Source of the DNA: Oscillospiraceae bacterium
GTDB taxonomy: Bacteria > Bacillota > Clostridia > Oscillospirales > Oscillospiraceae
Length of the DNA stretch: 33,443 nt
Assembly (NCBI GenBank): GCA_021202795.1
Contig: JAJQCH010000184.1
Span: forward strand, 1 to 33,443
Direction of reading: 5' to 3'
The stretch's first letter is position 1. The number at the start of each line of letters is the position of its first letter. The notes under the pieces were generated by a model. It was not told the DNA's origin. It saw nothing but the letters and a program-made list of their open reading frames with translations, and did not search any database. The translations under genes and the position numbers were made by a program. Positions 23,360 through 32,172 of the stretch are shown here, piece after piece.

Positions 23360-24526
23360 TTACAATCCCTCCACGGCCTTCATGGGTTCGCCCTGTACCA
23401 TTTCATAGCCGTAATGCTCAAAGTAAAAGCCCAGGTTCTGGTTGACCTTCTCCCGCAGCCGGGGGCGAATGGCGTGACGGTCGGTCTGATAGGATTTCTG
23501 CCCGGCGATGAAGGAACGCAGACGGGGCAGGGCGTCCTCAAAGCCGCCCAGCTCCAGCTCCTGGTAGATGTACCGCAGATACCGCTCCGGGTCGGTGACG
23601 AAGTCCTCATACTTCACGCTGACGAAGTGGTGGGGCTTGAAGGTGGGTTCCTCGGCAATCAGCTTTTTATACATGGGAACGGCCATGCGGTGGATGACCA
23701 TATCCTCCAGCAGATCGTCCACATCCACGTCCGGGAGCTTTGTCAGCATGACAAGGTTTATCTGGCTTTTTATCATGTTTACCGTGCTGTCCACCACGGC
23801 GTAGGGGTCGCGGTAGATGTTCACAAATTTGGCGTCCGGGTAAAGCTCCCGGAGCATATCCGTCCGGGCGGTGTTGTCCGGGCTTTTCAGCACCAGGCGT
23901 TTGCCGCCGCCGGTCATGGTCTTCTTTTTCAGAATGTGCTGATAGGCCCGGCGATAGCGCCGCTGCTGCCGGGGCGGAAGCTGGTCGACAAATACATAGG
24001 GGACGTATTTTTCCCACACCAGGGGGAAGGCCAGCAGGTGATCCAGAATAAAGGGGGTGAAATTCCCCAGGGCAAAGGTCTCCTCCATGGGCAGATCCAT
24101 GGTGTACTGGACGTTATCCATGGGCCGGGCGTTCTTGATGCCGCTTTTTACGCCGCCCCGCAAAAGCCAGCCCAGCAGCACATAGTTGGAGAACATGGCT
24201 GTGTTCATGGGGCTGAACCAGTCGAACTGGGGATCCCGGCTCATCAGGTTTTGAAGATAAGTGGTGCCGCTGCGCCAGTGGCCCAGGATGAACACTGGAT
24301 CCTTTATGATTTTTGCGCGGTGCAGGGGAATGGCGCACACCAGCCCCTCCAAAATGGCGAAGGGGAACAGGATAATGCTGATGACGGTGATGAACAGCGC
24401 CTGCGGGATCTTGCTGGGCTGGATGCGGAACCGGCACCGCCACAGCAGACGGAGCCAGTTGTCCAGCCGGACGCCCAGCAGATAGTGAGATAGATTGAAA
24501 ATCTTGGTTCGTTTCTTGTTACTCAT
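23360..24526 (-). CDS. Membrane-associated PAPS-dependent sulfotransferase
   Basis: A 388-residue sulfotransferase (Sulfotransfer_3-like). The 5'-phosphosulfate loop is [15 protein letters not shown] (about residues 80-94). The 3'-phosphate site is in [42 protein letters not shown] (about 212-252). A hydrophobic segment (about 43-67, [21 protein letters not shown]) precedes the domain and should anchor it to the inner membrane face, suggesting a lipid or lipophilic acceptor. It is the first gene of the operon, with GGAG 5 nt before the ATG; cysD and cysNC follow and supply its donor. In gut Bacteroides, a sulfotransferase beside cysDNC has been reported to sulfate sterols; whether this one does is not known. 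Confidence 0.9.
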   Translation of the reverse strand: MSNKKRTKIFNLSHYLLGVRLDNWLRLLWRCRFRIQPSKIPQALFITVISIILFPFAILEGLVCAIPLHRAKIIKDPVFILGHWRSGTTYLQNLMSRDPQFDWFSPMNTAMFSNYVLLGWLLRGGVKSGIKNARPMDNVQYTMDLPMEETFALGNFTPFILDHLLAFPLVWEKYVPYVFVDQLPPRQQRRYRRAYQHILKKKTMTGGGKRLVLKSPDNTARTDMLRELYPDAKFVNIYRDPYAVVDSTVNMIKSQINLVMLTKLPDVDVDDLLEDMVIHRMAVPMYKKLIAEEPTFKPHHFVSVKYEDFVTDPERYLRYIYQELELGGFEDALPRLRSFIAGQKSYQTDRHAIRPRLREKVNQNLGFYFEHYGYEMVQGEPMKAVEGL

Positions 24527-24610
24527 GGAAGCTCCGGCGCAGGAACAGCCCGCGCATTTTTTATTTAGCCGTAATAGGCGTATAATATGTTACAAATATG
24601 GTATACTGGA

Positions 24611-24630
24611 AACCTAAACTCAACCTAAAC
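24611..24630 (-). repeat. Tandem 9-bp direct repeat upstream of the sulfotransferase operon
   Basis: AACCTAAAC at 24611-24619 and 24622-24630, phased 11 bp apart (GTTTAGGTT on the sense strand), between the promoter -10 and the start codon. It could be an operator; alternatively it includes a second, weaker promoter (TTAGGT, 17 bp, TATACC at 24600-24605). Confidence 0.6.
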
Positions 24631-24667
24631 CCCATCGGATGAAAAACATTCTCATTTGCTCTTTGGA

Positions 24668-24697
24668 TATATACCATGGAATGAAGGGGTTTGTCAA
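24668..24697 (-). promoter_or_regulatory. Promoter of the sulfotransferase-cysD-cysNC operon
   Basis: On the minus strand TTGACA (24692-24697), 18 bp, TATATA (24668-24673) with an upstream TGG extended element. The leader is about 135 nt. Confidence 0.75.
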
Positions 24698-24721
24698 TTC
24701 CCGGTATATGGCGGTACGACG

Positions 24722-25507
24722 CTATATGGCCAAGCCGCACTTGGTCAGAACCCAGCAGATTAAAATGGGCAAAAACAGGGCGGGGAGATAGTCCACCGTT
24801 TTCAGCTTTCGGATGCCCAGCAGATTCATGGCGATGGCCATCAGGATAAGCGCACCCACACAGTCGATGACGGGTAGCGCCCCGATGGATTCCAGAAAGG
24901 GCTGGATGGCGGCGGCCAGTGTTACCAGCGTCCCCTCGACCAGCAGGATAAATCCGACGGACAGCAGCACCGACACGCCATAGGTGGCGGCCAGACAGGT
25001 GGAGGAGACAAAGTCCATCATGGATTTTATCAGAAGCGTGGTGTGGCAGTCGATCTGAAGGGAGCCGGCAGGATTCGCCGCGCTCTCAAAGGAACCCAGG
25101 ACGGTCATGGAGCCGATGCAAAACAGCATACAGGCGGTGACAAGCCCCTCCGCCGGGCTGTTTTGTCCGTCTCCGCCGCCGAAGCGGGCCACCACCCGGT
25201 CGCCCAGCCGATTCAGCCGGTCGTCCAGGCGCAGCAGCCAGCCGACGAGATACCCACCCACCAGGGAGGCCACGGTGATCAGAGCCTGAACGCCGCTCTC
25301 TATGCCGACCAGCCCGGAGGCCCCGGCGAAGATGGTGCAAAGGCCCAGACAGACCATCATGGAGTCCGTCAGCTTCTCCCGCTCCGGCAGACCCGCTGGA
25401 GCCGGCTTCGGCTTCGCGCCCCGGCGGCGTAGGAAAAGCCCGATGCTCCCGCCCAGCAGGACGGTCGCGACGTTCAAAAAACGCCAAAATATTTCCACAC
25501 GGCTCAA
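24722..25507 (-). CDS. DUF554 family membrane protein
   Basis: A 261-residue polytopic protein with about seven hydrophobic segments. DUF554 features: FLNVATVLLGGSIGLFLRRR at the N-terminus, MMVCLGLCTIFAGASGL, a central CIGSMTVLGSFE, and DFVSSTCLAATYGVSVLLS. Function is unestablished; family members are putative transport-related membrane proteins. The start is TTG at 25507, which overlaps the stop of a 17-codon upstream mini-ORF as TTGA; an in-frame GTG at 25498 is the alternative. GGGAG lies just upstream. It is separated by about 195 bp from the sulfotransferase start. Confidence 0.85.
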   Translation of the reverse strand: MSRVEIFWRFLNVATVLLGGSIGLFLRRRGAKPKPAPAGLPEREKLTDSMMVCLGLCTIFAGASGLVGIESGVQALITVASLVGGYLVGWLLRLDDRLNRLGDRVVARFGGGDGQNSPAEGLVTACMLFCIGSMTVLGSFESAANPAGSLQIDCHTTLLIKSMMDFVSSTCLAATYGVSVLLSVGFILLVEGTLVTLAAAIQPFLESIGALPVIDCVGALILMAIAMNLLGIRKLKTVDYLPALFLPILICWVLTKCGLAI

Positions 25508-25557
25508 ACCACTCCCAGCAAAGGCGCGGCGGGCCGGGACAGCAGATGTCTGTTCAT
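25504..25557 (-). CDS. Putative 17-codon mini-ORF coupled to the DUF554 gene
   Basis: MNRHLLSRPAAPLLGVV, begun by ATG at 25557 with GGGAGAGAG immediately upstream, ends in TGA overlapping the DUF554 TTG start by 4 nt. No homology is recognised. It could be a leader that couples translation to a weak TTG start, or chance. Confidence 0.4.
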   Translation of the reverse strand: MNRHLLSRPAAPLLGVV

Positions 25558-25622
25558 ACTCTCTCCCAGGTGACGATAGTTTTATGGTTTAGGATACTTG
25601 CGATTACAGCACAATCTCTTAT

Positions 25623-25631
25623 ATTATAGCA
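25623..25631 (-). promoter_or_regulatory. Extended -10 promoter of the DUF554 gene
   Basis: On the minus strand TGC-TATAAT (TATAAT at 25623-25628); no strong -35. Confidence 0.6.
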
Positions 25632-25700
25632 CACAATTTGACCTTTGCACACCGATTTTTGCCCATAATCAGATTTTGCGAAAATTTTTCCCGAAAATGT

Positions 25701-25729
25701 TTGACAGGGGCGAAATGGTGTGTTATAGT
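25701..25729 (+). promoter_or_regulatory. Promoter of the leu-ilv operon
   Basis: TTGACA (25701-25706), 17 bp, TATAGT (25724-25729) with TGT extended -10. Transcription would start near 25736, 31 nt before the leader peptide ORF. Confidence 0.9.
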
Positions 25730-25766
25730 AACAAAAGTTATTACTTAATGAGCTGACAGAGGTTTC

Positions 25767-25883
25767 ATGTTTATGAGTACCGTTTCCGTCCTCAACAGCA
25801 TCCTGCTTATTGGCGTTATTATTGTACGACTGTGGGTCTTCAATAATAGCGCGAAAAGTCATGCTGTAAAAGCCGGATGCTGA
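25767..25883 (+). CDS. Branched-chain-rich leader peptide of the leu-ilv operon
   Basis: A 38-residue ORF, too short for the track, with AGAGG before the ATG. It contains 6 Val, 4 Leu and 4 Ile; 13 of the 19 residues in VSVLNSILLIGVIIVRLWV are branched-chain. It lies between the leu-ilv promoter and a terminator directly preceding leuA, as in ribosome-mediated attenuation, where scarce charged tRNAs stall the ribosome. Codons of the LIGV segment can pair with two downstream sequences. No homology is known to me; a small membrane peptide is the alternative reading. Confidence 0.7.
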   Translation: MFMSTVSVLNSILLIGVIIVRLWVFNNSAKSHAVKAGC

Positions 25884-25887
25884 AATC

Positions 25888-25922
25888 GCTGGACGCCCAG
25901 CCAATAACCCGCAGCTAACGCC
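25888..25922 (+). promoter_or_regulatory. Alternative pairing region of the attenuator
   Basis: GCCAATAA (25900-25907) is complementary to TTATTGGC (25807-25814) in the leader ORF, and TAACGCC (25916-25922) to GGCGTTA (25812-25818). A small GCTGG/CCAGC hairpin (25888-25901) also overlaps the first site. These pairings are mutually exclusive. Confidence 0.55.
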
Positions 25923-25960
25923 GTATGGACTGACTTTTCAGACCATACGGCTTTTGTTTT
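25920..25960 (+). terminator. Attenuator terminator before leuA
   Basis: GCCGTATGGaCTGA (25920-25933) pairs with TCAGaCCATACGGC (25938-25951) with a single A-A mismatch, then TTTTGTTTT. It lies 51 bp upstream of the leuA start, so it must be read through for expression. Confidence 0.9.
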
Positions 25961-26011
25961 GCGAATTAAAGCGCGGAAAATTTCTTGCATTTAGAAAGGA
26001 AGGCAAGACTC

Positions 26012-27547
26012 ATGGATAAGATCGTAATTTTCGACACCACCCTCCGGGACGGGGAGCAATCCCCCGGCTGCTCCATGAACCTGAAGGAGAAGATCGAGGT
26101 AGCCAAATGCCTGGAAAAGCTCCATGTGGACGTGATCGAGGCGGGCTTCGCCATCTCCTCGCCGGGAGACTTTGAGAGCGTCAGCACCATCGCCTCCACG
26201 GTGAAGGACTGCACCGTGGCGTCCCTGGCCAGGGCCAGCGTCCTGGACATCGACACCGCCTGGGACGCGGTGAAGCACGCCGCCGACCCCCGCATCCACC
26301 TGTTCCTGGCCACCTCCCCTCTGCACATGGAATACAAGCTGAAAATGACGGAGCAGGAGGTGCTGGAATCCGCCGCCGCCATGACCGCCCACGCGAAAAA
26401 ATACTGCGACAACATCGAGTTTTCCGCTGAGGACGCTACCAGAAGCGACTGGGATTTCCTCGTAAAGGTAGTGGACGCGGTCATCCGGGCCGGAGCCACC
26501 ACGGTGAACATCCCGGACACGGTGGGCTATACCTCTCCGGCGGAGATGACCGCGCTCATCCAGTACCTGCGGGAGAAGGTTCCCGACAGCGACAAGGCCA
26601 TCTTCTCCGTCCACTGCCACAACGACCTGGGCCTTGCTACAGCAAACTCCCTGGCCGGCGTTCAGGGCGGCGCACGGCAGATCGAGTGTACCGTGAACGG
26701 CCTTGGCGAGCGCAGCGGCAACACCGCCCTGGAGGAGGTCGTTATGGCCATGCGCACCCGGCCCACGGTCTACCCCTATGAGACGGGCATCGACACCACC
26801 CAGATCGCCCGCGCCAGCCGGACGGTGTATAGCATCATCGGCCAGAGCGCGCCCCTGAATAAGCCCATCGTGGGCCGGAACGCCTTCGCCCATGAGGCGG
26901 GCATCCACCAGCACGGCGTCCTGGCGAACAAGCAGACCTATGAGATCATGACCCCGGAGTCCATCGGCGTGCAGACAAACAGCATCGTCCTCGGCAAGCA
27001 CTCCGGCAAGCACGCCGTGGACGAGCGGCTTCGGGCGCTGGGCTATACCCTCTCCAAGGAGGAGCTGGCCGCCTGCTTTGAGGAGTTTAAGATCCTCTGC
27101 GACAAGAAAAAGACCGTCACGGACGCGGACTTGGAGGCCCTGGCGGAGCATCGGGCCGTCACGGAGGACACAGAGACCGAGAAGGGCTACAAGCTGGACT
27201 GGTTCTCCGTTCACACCAGCAACTTCACCACCGCCACCTGCACCGTCAGCCTGGAGAAGGACGGGGAGAAGCGGGAGGACGTGTGCCTGGGCGACGGGCC
27301 TATCGACGCGGCCTTCAAGGCGGTGGACAAAATCGTCCAGCCGGCGGAGCATACCTTTGATATTTATAACATCCATTCCGTGTCCCAGGGCAAGGACACC
27401 CTGGGCGACGTCACCGTGAAGCTGATGAGCGGCGGCAGAACCTATACCGGCAAGGGCCTCTCCACGGATATTATCCAGGCCAGTATTACCGCTTATATTA
27501 ACGCCGTGAACAAGCTTTGCGCCGCCACGGAAAAGAAGGAGGCTTAA
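26012..27547 (+). CDS. leuA: 2-isopropylmalate synthase
   Basis: LeuA condenses acetyl-CoA with 2-oxoisovalerate, the first step of leucine synthesis. At 511 residues it has the full three-part form: TIM barrel with [14 protein letters not shown] (about 6-19), metal ligands in HCHND (about 201), and a C-terminal regulatory domain (about 390-511) for leucine feedback, present here with ending [23 protein letters not shown]. Start at 26012: AAAGGAAGG lies upstream; the track start at 25985 adds nine residues without a ribosome site. It is the first structural gene of the operon. Confidence 0.97.
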   Translation: MDKIVIFDTTLRDGEQSPGCSMNLKEKIEVAKCLEKLHVDVIEAGFAISSPGDFESVSTIASTVKDCTVASLARASVLDIDTAWDAVKHAADPRIHLFLATSPLHMEYKLKMTEQEVLESAAAMTAHAKKYCDNIEFSAEDATRSDWDFLVKVVDAVIRAGATTVNIPDTVGYTSPAEMTALIQYLREKVPDSDKAIFSVHCHNDLGLATANSLAGVQGGARQIECTVNGLGERSGNTALEEVVMAMRTRPTVYPYETGIDTTQIARASRTVYSIIGQSAPLNKPIVGRNAFAHEAGIHQHGVLANKQTYEIMTPESIGVQTNSIVLGKHSGKHAVDERLRALGYTLSKEELAACFEEFKILCDKKKTVTDADLEALAEHRAVTEDTETEKGYKLDWFSVHTSNFTTATCTVSLEKDGEKREDVCLGDGPIDAAFKAVDKIVQPAEHTFDIYNIHSVSQGKDTLGDVTVKLMSGGRTYTGKGLSTDIIQASITAYINAVNKLCAATEKKEA

Positions 27548-27551
27548 ACCC

Positions 27552-28811
27552 ATGGGAATGACCATGACCCAAAAGGTGCTGGCGGCCCATGCGGGGCTTG
27601 ACAGCGTAAAGGCCGGGGATCTGATCGAGGCGAAGCTTGACCTGGTGTTGGGAAACGACGTCACCACCCCCGTGGCCGTCACCGTGTTCGACGAGGCGGG
27701 ACTGGAGAGCATCTTTGACAAGGACAAGATCGCCATCGTCCTGGATCACTACACCCCCTGCAAGGACATTAAATCCGCCCAGCTCTGCAAGCAGGCGCGG
27801 GAATTTGCACACAGATTCAACATCACCCATTTCTACGATGTGGGCCAGGTAGGGATAGAACACGCACTCCTGCCGGAAAAGGGCCTGGTCGGCCCCGGCG
27901 ACTGCGTGATCGGGGCGGACAGCCATACCTGCACCTACGGCGCTCTGGGGGCCTTCTCCACCGGCGTCGGCTCCACGGATATGGCCGCCGGGATGGCCAT
28001 GGGGGAGAACTGGTTCAAGGTTCCCGCCGCCATCCGAGTGACGCTGACCGGCTCCCTGCCTCCCTATGTCAGCGGCAAGGACGTGATTTTGCATCTCATC
28101 GGCCTCATTGGGGTGGACGGGGCGCTGTATAAATCCCTGGAATTTCAGGGGGAGGGGGTGGCTAGCCTCTCCATGGACGACCGCTTCACCATCGCCAACA
28201 TGGCCATCGAGGCCGGGGCCAAAAACGGCATCTTCCCCGTGGACGAGAAGACGGTGGAATATGTCACGGGCCGCCTGGACAGACCCTACACGGTTTATGA
28301 GGCCGACCCGGACGCCGAGTATGACCAGGAGGTGGTCATCGACCTGAACAGCCTCCAGCCCACGGTCTCCCTGCCCCACCTGCCCAGCAACACCAAAACC
28401 ATCGACGAGGTGAAGGGCCTGCTCATCGACCAGGTGGTCATCGGCTCCTGCACCAACGGACGCATCTCTGACCTGCGTATGGCGGCCAGCATTTTGCAGG
28501 GCCGCCGTGTGGCGGAAAACGTCCGCTGCATCGTCATTCCTGCCACCCAGGAGATCAGCCTCCAGTGCGCCAGAGAGGGCCTGACGGAGATATTCATTCA
28601 GGCTGGCTGCGCCTTTTCCACCCCCACCTGCGGGCCGTGCCTGGGCGGACATATGGGCTGCATGGCGGAGGGGGAGGTGGCCGTGGCCACCACCAACCGC
28701 AACTTTGTGGGCCGCATGGGTCACACGGAGAGTAAGGTAATCCTGGCCTCTCCCGCTGTGGCCGCCGCCAGTGCCCTGGCCGGGTGTCTGGCCTCGCCCC
28801 TGGATCTGTGA
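27552..28811 (+). CDS. leuC: 3-isopropylmalate dehydratase large subunit
   Basis: A 419-residue aconitase-family subunit that, with LeuD, isomerises 2- to 3-isopropylmalate. The [4Fe-4S] ligands are Cys300 (GSCTNGR), Cys360 and Cys363 (TCGPCLGG). The length and sequence place it in the shorter bacterial/archaeal LeuC class rather than the about 466-residue enterobacterial one. Start ATG at 27552 is 4 bp after the leuA stop, with AAGGAGG within the end of leuA. Confidence 0.96.
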   Translation: MGMTMTQKVLAAHAGLDSVKAGDLIEAKLDLVLGNDVTTPVAVTVFDEAGLESIFDKDKIAIVLDHYTPCKDIKSAQLCKQAREFAHRFNITHFYDVGQVGIEHALLPEKGLVGPGDCVIGADSHTCTYGALGAFSTGVGSTDMAAGMAMGENWFKVPAAIRVTLTGSLPPYVSGKDVILHLIGLIGVDGALYKSLEFQGEGVASLSMDDRFTIANMAIEAGAKNGIFPVDEKTVEYVTGRLDRPYTVYEADPDAEYDQEVVIDLNSLQPTVSLPHLPSNTKTIDEVKGLLIDQVVIGSCTNGRISDLRMAASILQGRRVAENVRCIVIPATQEISLQCAREGLTEIFIQAGCAFSTPTCGPCLGGHMGCMAEGEVAVATTNRNFVGRMGHTESKVILASPAVAAASALAGCLASPLDL

Positions 28812-28823
28812 GGAGGAGAGAAC

Positions 28824-29321
28824 ATGGTAACAGGAACTGTATTTAAATATGGAGACAACGTGGACACGGATGTGATCATCCCGGCCCGATATCTGAACGC
28901 CCCCTCCCCGGCGGAGCTGGCAAAGCACTGCATGGAGGACATCGACGCGGCCTATGCCGCCTCGGTGAAGCCGGGGGACATCATGGTGGGGGGCTGGAAC
29001 TTCGGCTGCGGCTCCTCGCGGGAACACGCACCCATGGCCATCCAGGCCAGCGGAGCCTCCTGCGTCATTGCGGCAAGCTTCGCCCGCATTTTCTATCGAA
29101 ATGCTATTAACATCGGCTTTCCCATTCTGGAATGTCCCGAAGCGGCCCAGGCCATCGGAAACGGGGACACCGTTTCCGTGGATTTCTCCACCGGCGTCAT
29201 CGAGGACAAGACCACCGGCCAGACCTTCCAGGCCGCGGCCTTCCCGGCGTTTATCAATAACATTATCGAAAAGGGCGGCCTTCTGCCTTATCTGAAGGCC
29301 CGCCAAGACAAGAAAGGATAA
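28824..29321 (+). CDS. leuD: 3-isopropylmalate dehydratase small subunit
   Basis: A 165-residue LeuD of the shorter class, the swivelling domain of isopropylmalate isomerase. Motifs: [16 protein letters not shown] near the N-terminus and [16 protein letters not shown] at about residues 58-72. It follows leuC by 12 bp with GAGGAGAG as ribosome site. Length agrees with the short-form LeuD paired with short-form LeuC. Confidence 0.96.
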   Translation: MVTGTVFKYGDNVDTDVIIPARYLNAPSPAELAKHCMEDIDAAYAASVKPGDIMVGGWNFGCGSSREHAPMAIQASGASCVIAASFARIFYRNAINIGFPILECPEAAQAIGNGDTVSVDFSTGVIEDKTTGQTFQAAAFPAFINNIIEKGGLLPYLKARQDKKG

Positions 29322-29335
29322 AAGAGGTACAGAAC

Positions 29336-30409
29336 ATGGAGCTTAACATTGCCCTGATAAAGGGAGACGGCATTGGGCCGGAGATCGTGGAATCCGCCGT
29401 GGCCGTATTGGAAAAGACCGCAGCCAAGACAGGCCACACCTTCCACTTCACGGAATATCTGGCGGGCGGCTGCGCCATCGACGCCACCGGCGTTCCCCTG
29501 CCCCAGGAGACGGTGGACGGCTGCCTTGCCAGCGACAGCGTGCTGCTGGGCGCGGTGGGCGGCCCCAAGTGGGACACCCTGCCGGGGGACATCCGCCCGG
29601 AGAAGGCCCTGCTGGGCCTGCGCGCTAAGCTGGGCCTGTTCACGAACCTGCGCCCGGCCAAGCTCTATCCCGCCCTGGCGGGGAAATGCCCCTTGCGGGC
29701 GGACATCATAGAGCAGGGCTTCGATCTGCTGATGGTGCGGGAGCTGACCGGCGGCATTTACTTCGGTGAGCGGGGCCGCCGGGAGGGGCCGAACGGCCCG
29801 GAGGCCTACGACACGGAGGCCTATTCCGTCATGGAGATCGAGCGCATCGCCCGCGTGGCCATGGCCGCCGCCCAGAAGCGGCGGGGCAGCGTCATCAGCG
29901 TGGACAAGGCAAACGTCCTGGAGTCCTCCCGTCTGTGGCGGGAGACCGTACACCGCATTGCGGAGGAGTATGAGGGCGTCACCGTGACGGATATGCTGGT
30001 GGACAATACCGCCCAGCAGCTTATCCGCAATCCCTCCCAGTTTGACGTCATCGTCACCACCAATATGTTTGGGGACATCCTCTCGGACGAGGCCAGCCAG
30101 ATCACCGGCTCCATCGGTATGCTGCCCTCCGCCTCTCTGGGAGCGGGCAGCAGGGGTATGTACGAGCCGATCCACGGCTCCGCTCCCCGGCTCACCGGCA
30201 CGGGCCGAGCAAACCCCATCGCCACCATTCTGTCCGGGGCCATGATGCTGCGGTATTCCTTCGACCTGGGCGCGGAGGCGGACATCATCGAAAAGGCGGT
30301 GGACACCGCCCTGAATGACGGCTGCCGCACGGCGGATCTGGCCCCCGCCGGGACGGAGCATACCCTCAACTGCACGGAAATGACCAAGGAGATTTTGGCA
30401 AGAATCTGA
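29336..30409 (+). CDS. leuB: 3-isopropylmalate dehydrogenase
   Basis: A 357-residue NAD-dependent beta-decarboxylating dehydrogenase, completing 4-methyl-2-oxopentanoate formation. Motifs: IALIKGDGIGPEIV, the NAD/metal region NMFGDILSDEASQITGSIGMLPSASLG, and EPIHGSAPRLTGTGRANPIA. It starts 14 bp after leuD. The ORF is intact and of normal length. Confidence 0.97.
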   Translation: MELNIALIKGDGIGPEIVESAVAVLEKTAAKTGHTFHFTEYLAGGCAIDATGVPLPQETVDGCLASDSVLLGAVGGPKWDTLPGDIRPEKALLGLRAKLGLFTNLRPAKLYPALAGKCPLRADIIEQGFDLLMVRELTGGIYFGERGRREGPNGPEAYDTEAYSVMEIERIARVAMAAAQKRRGSVISVDKANVLESSRLWRETVHRIAEEYEGVTVTDMLVDNTAQQLIRNPSQFDVIVTTNMFGDILSDEASQITGSIGMLPSASLGAGSRGMYEPIHGSAPRLTGTGRANPIATILSGAMMLRYSFDLGAEADIIEKAVDTALNDGCRTADLAPAGTEHTLNCTEMTKEILARI

Positions 30410-30425
30410 ATCTGATTGAAAGGAG

Positions 30426-30440
30426 CCGGCCTATGGCCGG
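30426..30440 (+). promoter_or_regulatory. Hairpin between the Shine-Dalgarno sequence and the ilvB start
   Basis: CCGGCC (30426-30431) and GGCCGG (30435-30440) around TAT, directly after AAGGAG. Folding would reduce the 27-nt distance to the ilvB ATG to about 12 nt. Confidence 0.55.
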
Positions 30441-30456
30441 GCATAAGCAAGTATGA
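30433..30456 (+). CDS. Putative 7-codon mini-ORF (MAGHKQV) coupled to ilvB
   Basis: ATG at 30433 lies 7 nt after AAGGAG, at ideal spacing; the ORF MAGHKQV ends with TGA overlapping the ilvB ATG (ATGA). It could couple ilvB initiation to the upstream ribosome. Its ATG lies partly in the hairpin loop, so translation may depend on folding. Not provable from sequence alone. Confidence 0.4.
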   Translation: MAGHKQV

Positions 30457-32159
30457 AAGAAACCGGCGCGAAAATACTGCTGGACTGTCTGCTGGAGCAG
30501 GGCGTGGACACCGTCTTCGGCTACCCCGGCGGCACCATTTTGAACGTCTACGACGCCCTGTATGACTATAGGGACAAGATCACCCACATCCGTACCGCCC
30601 ACGAGCAGGGGGCGAGCCACGCGGCGGACGGCTACGCCCGCTCCACCGGCAAGGTGGGCGTGTGCTTCGCCACCTCCGGGCCGGGGGCTACCAACCTGGT
30701 GACGGGCATTGCCACCGCCTATATGGACTCCTCCCCCGTGGTGTTCATCACCTGCAACGTGGGGAAAAACCTGATTGGCCGGGACTCCTTCCAGGAGGTG
30801 GACATCACCGGCATTACCATGCCCATCACCAAGTGCAACTATCTTGTGAGCCATGCGGATCAGTTGGCGGACGTGGTGCGGGAGGGCTTCGCCATCGCCC
30901 GCAGCGGACGGCCCGGCCCGGTGCTGATCGATATTCTGAAAAACGCCACGGCGGAGGAGGCGGAATATGAATACCTCCCCCGCGAGCTGCACCACACCCA
31001 GGGCCGCCTGGCCGCCCTGATCAGCCGGGCCAGTCACGACCTGAAGGCCCCAGAGCCGGACATCGCAGACATTGAAACGCTGGTGGAGCTGATAAACGGC
31101 GCGGAAAAGCCCCTGCTCATCTGCGGCGGCGGTATCGTCCGTGGCCGGGCGGACAAGGAGTTTGCGGAGTTTGCCCAGCGGCTGGACGCGCCGGTGGCCA
31201 TCACCGTCATGGGCGGCGGCGGCTTCAACGGGCGCAACCCTCTGACCACCGGAATGATCGGGATGCACGGCTCCCAGGCCAGCAACATGGCTGTGGACAA
31301 CTGCGATCTGCTGATCGCCTTCGGCTGCCGATTCTCCGACCGGGTGGCCCTGAACCCCGCCACCTTCGCCCAGAACGCGAAGATCGTCCAGGTGGACATC
31401 GACCGCTCGGAGATCAACAAAAACGTCCAGACCGACCACCACATTGTGGGGGACGCGAAGCGTGTCTTGCAGCTTTTGAACGAGCGGGTGGAGCAGAAGG
31501 AACACGAGGCGTGGAAGAAATACGTCTTCTCCTTCCCCACGGAGACGGAATATTCCCTCGCCGGGGACACCCTGACCCCCAAGCAGATCTCCGATGCCGT
31601 GGCCCGGATCGCCCCCTGGGACACCATCGTGGCCACGGACGTGGGCCAGCATCAGATGTGGGCCATCCAGCACTTCCACTTTGACTATCCCGGTCAGCTT
31701 CTCACCTCCGGGGGCTTCGGCTCCATGGGCTTCGGCCTGGGGGCCGCCATCGGGGCAAAGGTCAGCCACCCGGATAAGACCGTCCTGCACATCACCGGAG
31801 ACGGCAGCTTCCGCATGAACTGCCATGAGCTGGCTACGGTGGCCTATTATCATCTGCCCATCATCACCATTATCTATGACAACCGCACCCTTGGCATGGT
31901 GCGCCAGTGGCAGACGCTTATTTATGACAAGCGCTACTGCGAGACGGACATCGCCGTGGAGCCGGACTATGTGAAGCTGGCGGAGGCCTACGGCCTTTCA
32001 GGCCGCCGCGTCACCACCGTTCAGGACTTCGAGGACGCCCTGAAGGAGGCCCTGGCCTGCGGCCACGGCTATGTGATCGACTGCGCCATCGACGTGGACG
32101 AGAAGGTTCGCCCCATGGTCAACGGCGGCGATCATATCACCAAGTTTTTGCTGAATTAA
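30453..32159 (+). CDS. ilvB: Acetolactate synthase large subunit
   Basis: A 568-residue ThDP-dependent biosynthetic acetolactate synthase catalytic subunit, making 2-acetolactate for Val/Leu and acetohydroxybutyrate for Ile. Blocks: VFGYPGGTILNVYD, the ThDP-activating Glu in AHEQGASHAADGYAR, and the C-terminal ThDP site GDGSFRMNCHELATVAYY. It is anabolic as judged by the following ilvN. The ATG has no ribosome site at normal distance; see the hairpin and mini-ORF. Confidence 0.97.
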   Translation: MKETGAKILLDCLLEQGVDTVFGYPGGTILNVYDALYDYRDKITHIRTAHEQGASHAADGYARSTGKVGVCFATSGPGATNLVTGIATAYMDSSPVVFITCNVGKNLIGRDSFQEVDITGITMPITKCNYLVSHADQLADVVREGFAIARSGRPGPVLIDILKNATAEEAEYEYLPRELHHTQGRLAALISRASHDLKAPEPDIADIETLVELINGAEKPLLICGGGIVRGRADKEFAEFAQRLDAPVAITVMGGGGFNGRNPLTTGMIGMHGSQASNMAVDNCDLLIAFGCRFSDRVALNPATFAQNAKIVQVDIDRSEINKNVQTDHHIVGDAKRVLQLLNERVEQKEHEAWKKYVFSFPTETEYSLAGDTLTPKQISDAVARIAPWDTIVATDVGQHQMWAIQHFHFDYPGQLLTSGGFGSMGFGLGAAIGAKVSHPDKTVLHITGDGSFRMNCHELATVAYYHLPIITIIYDNRTLGMVRQWQTLIYDKRYCETDIAVEPDYVKLAEAYGLSGRRVTTVQDFEDALKEALACGHGYVIDCAIDVDEKVRPMVNGGDHITKFLLN

Positions 32160-32172
32160 GGGGGAGAAGAGC

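Noticed and set aside
25991-31853. Large minus-strand ORFs opposite leuA, leuC-D, leuB and ilvB
   Set aside because: Antisense shadows of clearly identified leu-ilv genes.
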